DNA of 64,000 nt from JAVKMO01 sp031539345 (GTDB lineage Bacteria; Bacteroidota; Bacteroidia; Chitinophagales; Chitinophagaceae): NCBI GenBank assembly GCA_031539345.1, contig JAVKMO010000017.1, forward strand, positions 62,001 to 126,000, read 5' to 3'. Under the pieces are notes generated by a model. It saw only the letters and a list, made by a program, of their open reading frames with translations. It did no database searches and was not told the DNA's origin. The position numbers and the translations under genes are program-made. Shown in pieces: positions 1 to 9,995 of the stretch; position 1 is the stretch's first letter; each line of letters opens with the position of its first letter.

Positions 1-567
1 CTGAAATGTTATTCGTTTAAACTTGTTCGTATAGTCATTTTGTGCAGCATTGTATTCGAAGGCAGGATAAGACGCATATATTTTGTCATTTTTGTTGATG
101 TTTATTTTTCCTGTTAATCCAATGTTCGTATAAATACCAGAACTAACAACAATCCCTTGATTTAAATGCGTAAGATTGCAGACTATACCTAAAGGAATTC
201 TCATATTCGCAGAATAGTAGATGTAGGTATATTTTGCGTCTTGTAAAGAAGGGGTTGCCGTGCCTGTCGAAAATTCGGTTTCTGTAATGCTTTTTCCGGC
301 TAAAACATAATCAAATTCTATGCCAGAACGAAAAGCAAAAATGGGATGAAAATAATAATCGGCAACGATACCTATGCCGGGGTTTATGCCATAATTTGTT
401 TGTTGGTTAATCACTGGTAAGGCAAGTCCTAAATGCGTTTTTGCAAACAAATCAAAATAGGTGTAATCATTAAATTGATTGTCATTTCTTGTGCTATGAT
501 ATTGTGCATGACTTTGATTTATTGCGAATAAAAAAACAAGAAAAAATAGAAATGTGTATCTATTCAT
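1..567 (-). CDS. Outer-membrane beta-barrel protein, PorT-like (C-terminus beyond window)
   Basis: The minus-strand frame is open from an ATG at 567 to the window edge, giving 189 residues of an unfinished protein. Residues 1-22 look like a Sec signal peptide (MNRYTFLFFLVFLFAINQSHAQ), ending in the AQ typical of Bacteroidota exported proteins. The remainder has alternating polar and hydrophobic short strands and the phrase 'FHPIFAFRSGIEFDYVLAG', typical of the OMP_b-brl_2/PorT-like barrel family. The inferred role is a small outer-membrane barrel; no substrate can be read. It lies 25 bp upstream of the topA stop codon, so it is downstream of topA on the same strand and may share its transcript. 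Confidence 0.7.
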   Translation of the reverse strand, partial: MNRYTFLFFLVFLFAINQSHAQYHSTRNDNQFNDYTYFDLFAKTHLGLALPVINQQTNYGINPGIGIVADYYFHPIFAFRSGIEFDYVLAGKSITETEFSTGTATPSLQDAKYTYIYYSANMRIPLGIVCNLTHLNQGIVVSSGIYTNIGLTGKININKNDKIYASYPAFEYNAAQNDYTNKFKRITFQ

Positions 568-592
568 AATATTCAATTTTTGAAAAAGTACT

Positions 593-3181
593 TTATTTTT
601 TTGTAACTTTTTTACTCACTTTTTTTACGACCTTCTTTGTGACAGATTTCTTTTTTGGAGCGAATGTTTTGTCGGCAACCGCTTTTATTTTTTGTTTTGT
701 TTTGGGTGCAGATTTTTTTGTTTGTTGGGCAATAAATTCTTCTAACTCTTTGATTTCAATGGTTTCTATTTTGTCTTTAATGTCTTTGGTTATTTTGATG
801 TTTTCCCTGCCCTTTTTGATGTATGGACCAAAGCGCCCCGTCATAATTTGTATGCCTTGATCAGGGAAACTACGCAAAGTGTTTTTTTCTTTTTTTGCTT
901 TTTGTTCCATCAACATTGGCATCACCTCGTCTAAGCTAATAGTGTAAACGTCAGTGCCTTTTTTTAAAGAATAAAAATTGTCGTCATGTGCAACATAAGG
1001 CCCAAACCTTCCTACATTAACAAGTAATTCTTTGCTTTCATACATGCCGACATTTCTTGGTAATCGCCGCTTATCTTCTATTGTTGCAATGGCTTCTTGC
1101 AAAGTAATGGTATAAGGATCTGCACCTTTTGGAATTGAAACGTATTTTTTGTTGTGTTGAATATACGGCCCAAATCTACCAATGCTGATAACGACATCTT
1201 CGCCTTCAAATTGACCCATATTTTTTGGTAATGTAAATAACTCTAACGCGTCTTTGAGCGTTATGGTTTCTATGCTTTGATGTGGCCGTAAATTTGCAAA
1301 AAGAGGCTTCTCACTTTCTTCGCTTGTGCCTAACTGAACAACTGGTCCATAGCGTGCCATCCTTGTCAATATCGTTTTTTTTGTTGCGGGGTCTTGTCCA
1401 AGAATGCGTTCAGAATTCATTCTTGTTTTGTCTTTTAAATTGTTTTCTACGCTATTTAAAAAAGGCGTATAAAACTCAGAAATTACTTTTTTCCACTTCA
1501 AATTACCTTCTGCAATTTTATCTAAATCATTTTCTACATCTGCTGTAAATTGATAATTCATGATATCAGAAAAATGCTCACTTAAAAAATCTGTTACAAT
1601 AATGCCCAAGTCTGTTGGAAATAATTTATTTTTTTCTGCACCAAAATTTTCCATTTCAGTAGCCGTATGTACAATGTCTTTTGTCAGTGTTAATATTTTG
1701 CATGGTCGAATTTGCGGATCCCTGTCTTTTTTTTCAACATAGTTTCTTTTGATTATCGTGTTAATAGTTGCTGCATACGTAGAAGGTCTGCCTATGCCCA
1801 ACTCTTCTAATTTTTTTACTAAAGCGGCTTCTCCATAACGAGCGCTGGGACGACTATATTTTTGTTTTGCTTCTAATTGTTCAAAGCCAAGCTGTTGGCT
1901 GATTTGCAATGGAGGCAGAATTTTTTCGTCTTCTTCGTCTGCTTTGTCTTCGTCTTTGCTTTCTAAGTATAAAGCCAAAAACCCATCAAATAAAATCACT
2001 TCACCTTCTGCTTTTAATTTGTCTTTGCGTGTTGAAATGCCAATGGTAACTTGTGTTTTTTCGGTCTTTGCTTCTGCCATTTGGCTTGCCATTGTTCTTT
2101 TCCAAATCAATTCATACAACCTTTTTCCTTCAGCATTGTCGATTGTCATTTGCGTCATGTTGGTTGGTCGTATGGCTTCGTGAGCTTCTTGGGCATTGCT
2201 ATTTTTATTTTTGAATTGACGCACTTGTGCATAGTCTTTTCCAAATTGTTTTTCTATTTGTATTTGGATATTTTTTATTGCTTCTCCGCTTAAATTTACA
2301 CTGTCAGTTCTCATATAAGTAATGTCGCCATTCTCATATAATTTTTGGGCTAAAGACATTGTTCTGCTTACACTATAGCCTAATTTTTTTGCCGCTTCCT
2401 GTTGTAGTGTAGAAGTTGTAAAAGGTGCGGCAGGGTTTCGGTTACCTTTTTTAATATCAACATTATCAACCGTGTATTGTGCCTTCTTGCAAGAATCTAA
2501 AAAATCTATTGCATCGCTTTCTGTTGTGATGTCTTCTCGTTCTGCATAAAAAGAAATGAGTTTTTTTTGTGCGTTAGGAGCATTGAAAGTGGCTCTGATT
2601 TTATATGATGCAAGGCTTGTAAATTGATTGATTTCTCGCTCTCTTTCAACAATCAATTTAACCGCTACGCTTTGTACACGTCCGGCACTTAGGGCAACTT
2701 GAAAACTTAATTTACGTTGTAATAAAGGGCTCAATTTAAAACCAACTAAGCGGTCTAACACACGGCGAGCTTGCTGTGCATCGACCAAGTTCATATCGAC
2801 TTTTCGTGGTTCTTGAATGGCTTTTAGAATGGCGTTTTTTGTGATTTCGTGAAACACAATACGCTTGGTTTTTTGTACATCTAACCCCAATGCTTCACAT
2901 AAGTGCCAACTAATCGCCTCACCTTCTCTGTCTTCATCGGTTGCTAACCACACTTCGTCATTTTTTTTCATCAACCTTATGAGTTCGGCAACTACTTTTT
3001 CTTTGTCTTCTGATATAATATATTGTGGTTCAAAATTATTGTCCACGTCAATACCCATTTTTTCTTTTTGCAAATCACGGATATGACCATAGCAACTGCG
3101 TACGGTAAAATCTGCACCCAGATATTTTTCTATTGTTTTTGCTTTTGCTGGAGATTCTACAATCAATAAATTTTTTGCCAT
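593..3181 (-). CDS. topA: DNA topoisomerase I (type IA)
   Basis: Relaxes negatively supercoiled DNA by passing strands through a transient single-strand break. The N-terminal Toprim domain begins MAKNLLIVESPAKAKTIEKY and carries the acidic DEDREGEAI motif. The active-site tyrosine is in ITYMRTDS, Tyr289 (codon 2315-2317). The C-terminus has no obvious Cys4 zinc fingers; it has three copies of a GRFGPY-containing repeat and a Lys-rich tail. I chose the ATG at 3181 rather than an in-frame TTG at 3196 because the conserved AKNLLIVESPAK block begins right there. Protein length is 862 aa, normal for Bacteroidota TopA. A TACATTCG sequence just upstream resembles the -7 boxes seen elsewhere in the window. 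Confidence 0.97.
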   Translation of the reverse strand: MAKNLLIVESPAKAKTIEKYLGADFTVRSCYGHIRDLQKEKMGIDVDNNFEPQYIISEDKEKVVAELIRLMKKNDEVWLATDEDREGEAISWHLCEALGLDVQKTKRIVFHEITKNAILKAIQEPRKVDMNLVDAQQARRVLDRLVGFKLSPLLQRKLSFQVALSAGRVQSVAVKLIVEREREINQFTSLASYKIRATFNAPNAQKKLISFYAEREDITTESDAIDFLDSCKKAQYTVDNVDIKKGNRNPAAPFTTSTLQQEAAKKLGYSVSRTMSLAQKLYENGDITYMRTDSVNLSGEAIKNIQIQIEKQFGKDYAQVRQFKNKNSNAQEAHEAIRPTNMTQMTIDNAEGKRLYELIWKRTMASQMAEAKTEKTQVTIGISTRKDKLKAEGEVILFDGFLALYLESKDEDKADEEDEKILPPLQISQQLGFEQLEAKQKYSRPSARYGEAALVKKLEELGIGRPSTYAATINTIIKRNYVEKKDRDPQIRPCKILTLTKDIVHTATEMENFGAEKNKLFPTDLGIIVTDFLSEHFSDIMNYQFTADVENDLDKIAEGNLKWKKVISEFYTPFLNSVENNLKDKTRMNSERILGQDPATKKTILTRMARYGPVVQLGTSEESEKPLFANLRPHQSIETITLKDALELFTLPKNMGQFEGEDVVISIGRFGPYIQHNKKYVSIPKGADPYTITLQEAIATIEDKRRLPRNVGMYESKELLVNVGRFGPYVAHDDNFYSLKKGTDVYTISLDEVMPMLMEQKAKKEKNTLRSFPDQGIQIMTGRFGPYIKKGRENIKITKDIKDKIETIEIKELEEFIAQQTKKSAPKTKQKIKAVADKTFAPKKKSVTKKVVKKVSKKVTKK

Positions 3182-3367
3182 GATTTTTTTTGGCAACGAA
3201 TGTAAAAAATTAAGTTATCCATTTGGTGCTTCATTTTGAAATGTATATCGTTTAATAAAAATCAGCCACCAGATGACGGCAGGTCGTTCTGTTTTACTCG
3301 ATTGTAATGATAAAGTATTCGTTATTCAAACAGAAGTTTTTATTTGTTGTTTATACTACAACATAAT

Positions 3368-4216
3368 ATGAAAGAATTAAAGTTTAACATTTCTCACGTT
3401 GATCGTTTTTTAGACAAAATAAGCACGAAGACGATTAACTTTTTGCCGTCGCTTTTATTAGCAATTGTCATTTTTATTCTTGGCAAGTGGCTCATTAAAA
3501 TTTTAATGAAACTGCTAAAAAAGTCGCTTAATCGATATGAAGTAGATCCATCATTGGCAACTTTTTTTAGAAGCATTATCAAATTTGTTTTGAACAGCTT
3601 ATTGATCGTTTCTATCATTGCCTTGTTAGGTTTTCCGACAACGTCTTTTATTGCTGTGTTAAGTGCGGCGGGCTTAGCAATTGGTCTTGCATTGCAAGGT
3701 AGTTTGGCAAATTTTGCAGGGGGCGTATTGATTTTATTTTTTAAGCCATTTAAAATTGGCGACACTATAGAATCCAACAACTGTGTTGGCACAGTTATGC
3801 GAATCGACATTTTACATACAACCATCAATACGAGTGACAATAAGGCTATTATTTTGCCAAACGGTTATTTGGCGAACAACAATATTGTGAATTATACGCG
3901 AGAAAGTAAACGCCGGATTGACCTTGCATTTAGTATTTCTTATCAGTCAGACCTTGCTGTTGTGAGAAAAATTATTCTTGATGTATTACAACAAGATGAC
4001 CGCATTGCAACAACTCCTGCACCAATTGTTGTGCTCAATCAGCTGGGTGATTTTGGGTTAAACTTAATTGTGCGTTGTTGGACAGACACCTTAATTGCGT
4101 CAGAAGTTTATTGGGAAAATTTAGAAAAAATCAAACAAACTTTAGACCACAATAAAATAGAATTCGCATTGCCAGAAAGAGAAGTGTTGATGAGAAAAAG
4201 TATCATAAACAGATAA
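3368..4216 (+). CDS. MscS-family small-conductance mechanosensitive channel
   Basis: Inner-membrane channel that opens under membrane tension to release solutes during hypo-osmotic shock. Transmembrane segments sit near residues 30-45, 65-85 and 90-120. The third, pore-lining helix is Gly/Ala-rich (AAGLAIGLALQGSLANFAGG), and the 'FKPFKIGDTIE' that follows starts the cytoplasmic beta domain, a hallmark of the family. Length is 282 aa, close to E. coli MscS (286). An upstream TTG would add eight residues (MLFILQHN), but the ATG at 3368 gives the more usual N-terminus. It is a single gene, divergent from topA. The 183 bp between it and prfA hold a candidate promoter only. Confidence 0.9.
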   Translation: MKELKFNISHVDRFLDKISTKTINFLPSLLLAIVIFILGKWLIKILMKLLKKSLNRYEVDPSLATFFRSIIKFVLNSLLIVSIIALLGFPTTSFIAVLSAAGLAIGLALQGSLANFAGGVLILFFKPFKIGDTIESNNCVGTVMRIDILHTTINTSDNKAIILPNGYLANNNIVNYTRESKRRIDLAFSISYQSDLAVVRKIILDVLQQDDRIATTPAPIVVLNQLGDFGLNLIVRCWTDTLIASEVYWENLEKIKQTLDHNKIEFALPEREVLMRKSIINR

Positions 4217-4372
4217 TTTACTCCCTCGCTTTTTTGATATAAAGTGCGGTTCATTTCTCTATACACAAAATCAAATATTAATTTTCGTTCCAATCAATAT
4301 TCACTTCTGCCATCATTTTGGGTTAATCAAAAAAATAACACACAAGAAAAAATGATACGTAGTTGATAAAAT

Positions 4373-4380
4373 TAAATTCG
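4373..4380 (+). promoter_or_regulatory. Candidate -7 box upstream of prfA
   Basis: TAAATTCG fits the Bacteroidota -7 pattern TAnnTTTG with one T-to-C change and ends 19 nt before the prfA ATG. I see no convincing -33 TTTG. The call rests on recurrence of the same box before several genes in the window. Confidence 0.35.
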
Positions 4381-4399
4381 CCCCCAAAACTTAAACATT

Positions 4400-5464
4400 A
4401 TGTTAGACCGCTTAGAAGCTATTGCTGCAAAATTTGAAGACTTATCTGTTTCTCTTACTAATCCAGAAATTATTGCAGATAATCAAAAATTTATCAAACT
4501 GAGTAAAGAATATCGTGCTTTAGAAAAGATTGTGGTCGCCTATAAGGATCTTAAAATAATTCTTCACGATATTGATTTTAATAAAGAAGTATTGTTTGGA
4601 GATGATGACGAAATGAGAGATTTGGCAAAAGTCGAAACCGAAAGTTTGCAAGAAAAAAAAACAGCTCAAGAGGCCTTCATCAGAAAATTATTGATACCCA
4701 AAGACCCACAAGACGAAAAGGATTGCATTTTAGAAATACGTGCTGGAACAGGAGGAGACGAAGCCTCTTTATTTGCGGGTGATTTGTTTAGAATGTATGT
4801 AAAATATTGCGAAGGAAAAAATTGGAGCGTGCGAATGATCAACGAAAACGAAGGCACAAAAGGAGGGTTTAAAGAAGCTATTTTAGAAATTAAAGGCGAA
4901 GACGTTTACGGTATATTAAAATTTGAAAGTGGCGTTCATCGTGTACAACGTGTGCCAGATACAGAGGCAAGCGGACGAGTTCACACCTCTGCGGCAACGG
5001 TTGCCGTCTTGCCAGAAGCAGAAGAGGTTGATGTTGATATTAGAGACAGCGACATTAAAATGGAAACCGCACGAAGTGGGGGTGCCGGAGGACAAAACGT
5101 GAATAAGGTAGAAACAAAAGTCCGATTAACTTATTTGCCAACAGGCTTGGTTGTAGAGTCGCAAAGCGAAAGAACACAACTTGGAAACAGAGACGTGGCA
5201 ATGAAAATGTTGCGTACAAAATTATATGAAGAGGCTGTCCGAAAACAAGAAGACGAAATTTCTAAACACAGAAAAAGCATGGTGAGTAGTGGCGATCGCT
5301 CTGCAAAAATTAGAACATATAATTTCCCGCAAGGAAGAATTACAGACCATAGAATTGGTATGACATTGTATAATATGGACGCTGTTTTAAACGGAGAAAT
5401 TCAAGAGCTGATAGACGCGTTGCAGTTTGCAGAAAACAGTGAAAAATTACAAATGGGAGAATAA
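4400..5464 (+). CDS. prfA: Peptide chain release factor 1
   Basis: Recognises UAA and UAG in the ribosomal A site and triggers hydrolysis of peptidyl-tRNA. The GGQ motif is present in SGGAGGQNVNKVETKVRL, around residue 230. The codon-reading P-x-T tripeptide of RF1 appears as PDT in HRVQRVPDTEASGR; RF2 would show SPF here. The protein is 354 aa, against 360 in E. coli. There is no internal in-frame stop or frameshift of the kind that regulates prfB. It is a lone gene followed 63 bp later by a TPR protein on the same strand. Confidence 0.97.
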   Translation: MLDRLEAIAAKFEDLSVSLTNPEIIADNQKFIKLSKEYRALEKIVVAYKDLKIILHDIDFNKEVLFGDDDEMRDLAKVETESLQEKKTAQEAFIRKLLIPKDPQDEKDCILEIRAGTGGDEASLFAGDLFRMYVKYCEGKNWSVRMINENEGTKGGFKEAILEIKGEDVYGILKFESGVHRVQRVPDTEASGRVHTSAATVAVLPEAEEVDVDIRDSDIKMETARSGGAGGQNVNKVETKVRLTYLPTGLVVESQSERTQLGNRDVAMKMLRTKLYEEAVRKQEDEISKHRKSMVSSGDRSAKIRTYNFPQGRITDHRIGMTLYNMDAVLNGEIQELIDALQFAENSEKLQMGE

Positions 5465-5527
5465 TAATTGACTACCCAAAAACTAACTTTCTATTTTATC
5501 GTGCGTTAAACTTTTGTATTTTAAACT

Positions 5528-6439
5528 ATGACAAGGTTTCTTTTTTTGTTTTTCATCTTGCTTTATAGCATACAAACTAATGCCCAAGACGCAAAAAAAC
5601 ATTTTAATAAAGGATTGCAAATGGTCAATGATGGTGATTTTGCAAATGCAAGCCTTTCCTTTACAAAAGCAATAGACACAGATAAAATAAAAAAAAATTA
5701 CTCGGCGTATTATCAAAGAGGTATTTGTTATATCAAATTAAAACAATACGAAAAAGCAGAAAAAGATGTTGAATTTTGTTTGCAACAAAAGCCCAAAGAC
5801 GTGTCTTTGCTGACGATGCGAGCTTTTATTAAAAAAGGGTTGACGCAATACGAACAGTCTTTGCAAGACTTTTCTGCTATTATTAAAATAGACCCTTACA
5901 ATATGGAGGCCTATTACAATAGGGGGGTTATTTATGCATATACAAAAGAGTATGATTCTGCTTGTGCCGATTTTATGTTGTCTAAAAACGCCATTCCTGT
6001 TTCTGAATTTATTGTGAGTGAATATTGCAATACGTCTGAAAAAAAAATTCGCACACTCAAACATACGCCTCAACTTACTCGTCGCACAAAAGATAAAACG
6101 TATGGTTATACTTCTGCCAATCCAATTAAAGTTGGTGAAGGCATTTTAGGGCCAGCTGCAAGTGAACACGCGTATTTAGATTTATTAAGAGATGAAAAAA
6201 ACATGCCTATAGAATATGAACGCGTTGGAAAATGTTGTCCTCACAAATCAATAAAAAGAGGCGAGGGGCTTTATTACTTGGATAAGTTTGACATTACCTT
6301 TTTGACCTCAACAAACGCAAAAGAACGTGCAACGCTTTTTTTAAGTCATCATGAATATGCGGCACCTATGATCCCCTATAATTTACAAACCATTCCTCGC
6401 GAAGATTCGCTTTTTCAATCACCACAAAATGCACAATAA
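5528..6439 (+). CDS. Secreted or periplasmic TPR-repeat protein, unknown C-terminal domain
   Basis: A signal peptide (MTRFLFLFFILLYSIQTNAQ) is followed by about four tetratricopeptide repeats over residues 21-155, with TPR signatures such as AYYQRGICYIKLKQYEKAEKD and AYYNRGVIYAYTKEYDSACAD. TPRs are protein-docking scaffolds. Residues 200-290 form a separate module, 'EYERVGKCCPHK...YLDKFDITF', with an adjacent Cys pair that I cannot assign. A domain of this general type is seen in small Bacteroidota exported proteins, but no function is known to me. The gene overlaps the following flippase by 11 bp, so the two are probably co-translated and may act together at the envelope. Confidence 0.75.
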   Translation: MTRFLFLFFILLYSIQTNAQDAKKHFNKGLQMVNDGDFANASLSFTKAIDTDKIKKNYSAYYQRGICYIKLKQYEKAEKDVEFCLQQKPKDVSLLTMRAFIKKGLTQYEQSLQDFSAIIKIDPYNMEAYYNRGVIYAYTKEYDSACADFMLSKNAIPVSEFIVSEYCNTSEKKIRTLKHTPQLTRRTKDKTYGYTSANPIKVGEGILGPAASEHAYLDLLRDEKNMPIEYERVGKCCPHKSIKRGEGLYYLDKFDITFLTSTNAKERATLFLSHHEYAAPMIPYNLQTIPREDSLFQSPQNAQ

Positions 6440-7907
6440 ACTAAAACAGCTTTTTTCACAAAGTGCTTGGTACGGTCTAAGTTCTATTCTTGCACGGTTT
6501 TTAAATTACCTTTTAACGCCTTTATATACGAACGTTTTTAAAGAACAAGGCAATGGCGAAATTGCCAGTATTTATGCCGCAATTACCTTTTTAAACATCC
6601 TTTTTACGTTTGGATTAGAAACGTATTTTTTCAGAACGTGCACACAAGAAAACAAAACAAAAACATTCAATCAAACGTTTTCTTTATTGCTCGTTTGCAA
6701 TGTGATTTTTGGTGGAGTTTGCTTTTTATTATTTCCTCAAATACAAGTGCTGCTCAGCTTGCAAAACAGCACATTTTTATCCTACGCATTAGTCATTATT
6801 TTATTTGACGCATTGTCGGCTCTGCCTTTTGCACTCTTGCGTTATGAAAACAAAATCCGAGCTTATACTTTTTTGCGTATGAGCAACATTGTACTCAACA
6901 TTTTTTTCAATTTGTTTTTTTTGGTTTACTGTCCTTACTTACAAAAACACAATCCGCATAATCCTCTACTCATTATATACAACTCTTCATTGACGATAGA
7001 ATATGTTTTTATTTCAAACGTTATTGCGAGTGCCTTTTCTTTTGTTTGTACTTTTTTTATTCTTTTCAAATGGCGGTGGCATTGGCATTGGAAGAGCGTA
7101 AAACAAACTCTTGCCTATGCAAGTCCTTTACTTATAGTTGGTTTTAGCGGCATGGTTAATGAAACAATTGACCGTATTATGTTGCCTAAATTGTTGACAG
7201 GAGATATTGCTTATCGCTTTTCTCAAAATGGAATTTATGCGGCAAACTATAAACTGTCTATTCTGATTACGCTTTTTATTCACACCTTTAGAATGGGTGC
7301 AGAACCTTTTTTTTTTAAAAATGCAAAAGAAAAAAATGCCCCAGAATTGTATGCCAAGGTGATGAATTATTTTGTCATTATTTGTTGTTGCGGATTTTTA
7401 TGCGTTATGTTGTTTTTAAATTTGTGGCAATATTTTATCAATGCACATCGAAACGCTGGCTTTGCCGAAGGCTTAAAAATTGTTCCCATTTTATTGTGTG
7501 CAAATATTTTTTTGGGTATGTATTACAACGTTTCCGTATGGTATAAAATCAAAAACAAAACTTTATACGGCGCTGCAATTGCCCTTGCCGGAGCTGTCAT
7601 TACAATTGTTGGCAATTACTTATTTATTCCCCAATACAGTTATGTTGCTTGTGCGTGGACGACTTGCCTTTGTTATGCCGCGATGCTTGTCGTTGCATAT
7701 GTGTGGGGACAAAAACATTTTTCCGTTCCGTATGCAAAATTCAGAATCAGCTTGTATTTATTGCTCGCTGTTGCTCTTGGCAGTGGGCATTATTTTCTTT
7801 TTTTTCATTCGCACTTTATCTTTGCGTGTATTCTTGGCATTCTCTTTTTTGGCGTATTTATATCAGTTGTTTTTTTTGCAGAACGAAAAACATTTCGCCT
7901 CAATTAA
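6429..7907 (+). CDS. Polysaccharide/lipid-linked oligosaccharide flippase (Wzx/MOP superfamily)
   Basis: A 492-aa polytopic membrane protein with about 12-14 hydrophobic helices. It begins with the flippase N-terminal signature 'SAWYGLSSILARFLNYLLTPLYTNVF' region, where the first helix is preceded by a short amphipathic segment. The family flips lipid-linked sugars across the inner membrane using an ion gradient. The central GFSGMVNETIDRIMLPKLL resembles the second half of MOP proteins. It overlaps the TPR gene by 11 bp but has no glycosyltransferase neighbours here, unlike the second flippase at 16984, so it may serve a constitutive pathway such as O-antigen-like or peptidoglycan precursor export. 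The substrate is unknown. Confidence 0.85.
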   Translation: MHNKLKQLFSQSAWYGLSSILARFLNYLLTPLYTNVFKEQGNGEIASIYAAITFLNILFTFGLETYFFRTCTQENKTKTFNQTFSLLLVCNVIFGGVCFLLFPQIQVLLSLQNSTFLSYALVIILFDALSALPFALLRYENKIRAYTFLRMSNIVLNIFFNLFFLVYCPYLQKHNPHNPLLIIYNSSLTIEYVFISNVIASAFSFVCTFFILFKWRWHWHWKSVKQTLAYASPLLIVGFSGMVNETIDRIMLPKLLTGDIAYRFSQNGIYAANYKLSILITLFIHTFRMGAEPFFFKNAKEKNAPELYAKVMNYFVIICCCGFLCVMLFLNLWQYFINAHRNAGFAEGLKIVPILLCANIFLGMYYNVSVWYKIKNKTLYGAAIALAGAVITIVGNYLFIPQYSYVACAWTTCLCYAAMLVVAYVWGQKHFSVPYAKFRISLYLLLAVALGSGHYFLFFHSHFIFACILGILFFGVFISVVFFAERKTFRLN

Positions 7908-7959
7908 ACATTACAACAAGTCCATACAAATCAAATACACGCTAATTTTAGAACGACTC

Positions 7960-9195
7960 TTAAAACAATACCCTTGCGTTTAATGTTCCTTTTACATTTT
8001 TTAATAACGCAAAATTTTCTTGTGTAAATTTTTGGTTGATGTCTAAAACAACATAACCAATTCGCTCATTTGTTTTTAAATATTGCGCCAAAACATTGAT
8101 GTTGTTACCAGAAAGAACGGTATTGATTTCGGACAATACGCCGGGAATATTTTTATGAATATGTAAAATTCTGTGTGCTCCTTCAACAGGGGGCAAACTC
8201 AATTCTGGAATTGTAAAAGAACCCGTTGTAATTCCTTGTTCTAAATAGCCAAGCAAACGAGAACTTACATCTGCACCAATATTTTCTTGTGCCTCTTCGG
8301 TAGAACCGCCAATGTGAGGCGTGAGAATAACGTTCGGCAAATTTTGTAGTGGAGAGACAAAAGTGTCGCCATTTTTTTCAGGCTCTACAGGAAAAACATC
8401 AATCGCCGCACCGCCCACATGTCCTGATTGTATCAGCTTTGTTAGCACGTCTAAATCAACAACCGTGCCACGTGCGTAGTTAATAATAATTGCACCTTGT
8501 TTAACAAGAGGCAGGGTTTCGGCATTTAAAATGTTTTTTGTTCCATTGCTTTCCGGCACGTGCAGGCTAACAATGTCGGCTTCTTGCAATAATTCTTGTA
8601 ACGTGTCTTTTGTTTGTGCGTTACCAAGTGGCAATTTTTTTGTTATGTCGAAATAAATAACGTTCATGCCCATTGCTTCTGCAAGTACACTGACTTGCAT
8701 ACCAATATTTCCATAACCAACAATACCAATCGTTTTGCCTCGCAATTCAAAACTGTCTTTCACTTCTTTAAACCACAAGCCCTCGTGTGCTTTTTTGTTT
8801 TTTTCGACAATTTTTCTGATGAGTAAAATAGAGCAGCCAATGACCAATTCTGCCACAGAGCGCGTATTAGAAAAAGGAGCATTAAAAACAGCAATGCCTT
8901 TTTCGGTAGCGTTTTTTAAATCGACTTGATTTGTGCCGATACAAAAACACCCAATTGCTTTTAATTTTTTTGCGTGTTCTAAAATTTTATTTGTAATCGT
9001 TGTTTTAGACCGAACGCCAATGATATGAACGTTTTTAATTTCTTCAATTAACTTGTCTTCTGATAATGCGCCTGCTACTGTTTTTACATTGGCATAACCG
9101 GCTTGATTAAAAATTTTTACAGCACGTTTGCTAATGTTTTCTAATAACAAAATATTGACTTTGTCTTTTGGGTAACTCGTGTGAAAAGTTTGCAT
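7960..9195 (-). CDS. serA: D-3-phosphoglycerate dehydrogenase
   Basis: First step of serine synthesis: 3-phosphoglycerate plus NAD+ to 3-phosphohydroxypyruvate. The NAD-binding core has GIVGYGNIGMQVSVLAEAMG around residues 155-175. Conserved catalytic regions include NYARGTVVD and a 'TPHIGGSTEEAQ' segment carrying the catalytic His. The last 80 residues form an ACT domain (HIHKNIPGVLSEINTVLS) that in this family binds serine for feedback inhibition. At 411 aa it matches the E. coli-type enzyme. The PapaFont: substrate-binding segment GCFCIGTNQVDL also fits that type. It is convergent with the flippase at 6429, and 17 bp separate it from tatD, which precedes it in a two-gene minus-strand unit. 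Confidence 0.95.
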   Translation of the reverse strand: MQTFHTSYPKDKVNILLLENISKRAVKIFNQAGYANVKTVAGALSEDKLIEEIKNVHIIGVRSKTTITNKILEHAKKLKAIGCFCIGTNQVDLKNATEKGIAVFNAPFSNTRSVAELVIGCSILLIRKIVEKNKKAHEGLWFKEVKDSFELRGKTIGIVGYGNIGMQVSVLAEAMGMNVIYFDITKKLPLGNAQTKDTLQELLQEADIVSLHVPESNGTKNILNAETLPLVKQGAIIINYARGTVVDLDVLTKLIQSGHVGGAAIDVFPVEPEKNGDTFVSPLQNLPNVILTPHIGGSTEEAQENIGADVSSRLLGYLEQGITTGSFTIPELSLPPVEGAHRILHIHKNIPGVLSEINTVLSGNNINVLAQYLKTNERIGYVVLDINQKFTQENFALLKNVKGTLNARVLF

Positions 9196-9212
9196 TGATT
9201 TAAAAGTTGTGA

Positions 9213-9995
9213 TTAAGGAAAGAAAATTTGATTGGCATTTTGTGTTGTACTATGAATAATTTCTGCGACTGAAAGATGTAATATTTCTGCTAATTTTTCT
9301 GCGATTATTTTTGTGTAAGCAGGTTCATTTCGTTTTCCTCTAAATGACTGTGGCGATAGATAAGGAGCGTCCGTTTCTAAAACAATTTTTTCTAAGGGAA
9401 TAGATTTTATTACTTCGGCAATACCTGCATTTTTAAACGTAAGCACCCCGCCAATGCCGACAGAAAAACCTAAATCAACAATTTGTTTTGCCAATTCTTT
9501 GCTTTCTGTAAAACAATGAAACACACCGCGTACGCTTCGATGGTTTGTTTTGATGAGGTCAATCACCTGTTGTGTTGCATTGCGCGAGTGTAAAGAAACG
9601 GGCAACTGATATTTTTCTGCCCAGTCTAATTGAATCGTCAAGGCTTCCAATTGTTGTGTTTGAAACGTTGTGTCGTGATAAAAATCCAATCCAATTTCAC
9701 CCACACCAACACATTTTTCTTTTTTCAACAAAGGTTCTATCTCGTGTAAAACAGACAAAAAATTTTCTTTGACATAACAAGGATGCAAACCCAACATCGG
9801 AAAACAATTTTGCGGATAAGCTTTGCATAAAGCCAATAAATCGCTAATACTTGATTGGTCTATATTGGGAACAAGAATTTTTTCTACACCAGCATCAACG
9901 CTATTTTTGATTACTTGAGCCAAATCATGTTGAAAAACAGTTTCGTATAAATGACAATGCGTGTCGATTGAAAATGTTTGAGAATTTGAAATCAT
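9213..9995 (-). CDS. tatD: TatD-family metal-dependent DNase/hydrolase
   Basis: TIM-barrel amidohydrolase-fold nuclease. Metal ligands are visible: IDTHCHLYE (His13 and His15), the GVGEIGLDFYHD segment with the bridging Glu, SLHSRNA, GVFHCFTES and the late Asp in LETDAPYLSPQSFRGKRNEP. Members are implicated in DNA repair and 3'-5' exonuclease activity. Length is 260 aa, typical for the family. The gene is upstream of serA on the same strand, with 17 bp between, and divergent from typA with 183 bp between. Paralogues YcfH/TatD/YjjV cannot be separated by eye, so the symbol is approximate. Confidence 0.9.
   Translation of the reverse strand: MISNSQTFSIDTHCHLYETVFQHDLAQVIKNSVDAGVEKILVPNIDQSSISDLLALCKAYPQNCFPMLGLHPCYVKENFLSVLHEIEPLLKKEKCVGVGEIGLDFYHDTTFQTQQLEALTIQLDWAEKYQLPVSLHSRNATQQVIDLIKTNHRSVRGVFHCFTESKELAKQIVDLGFSVGIGGVLTFKNAGIAEVIKSIPLEKIVLETDAPYLSPQSFRGKRNEPAYTKIIAEKLAEILHLSVAEIIHSTTQNANQIFFP

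Noticed and set aside
7480..7983. 167-aa + strand ORF overlapping the 3' end of the first flippase
   Set aside because: Out-of-frame reading of a hydrophobic gene; the flippase frame is continuous and better supported.
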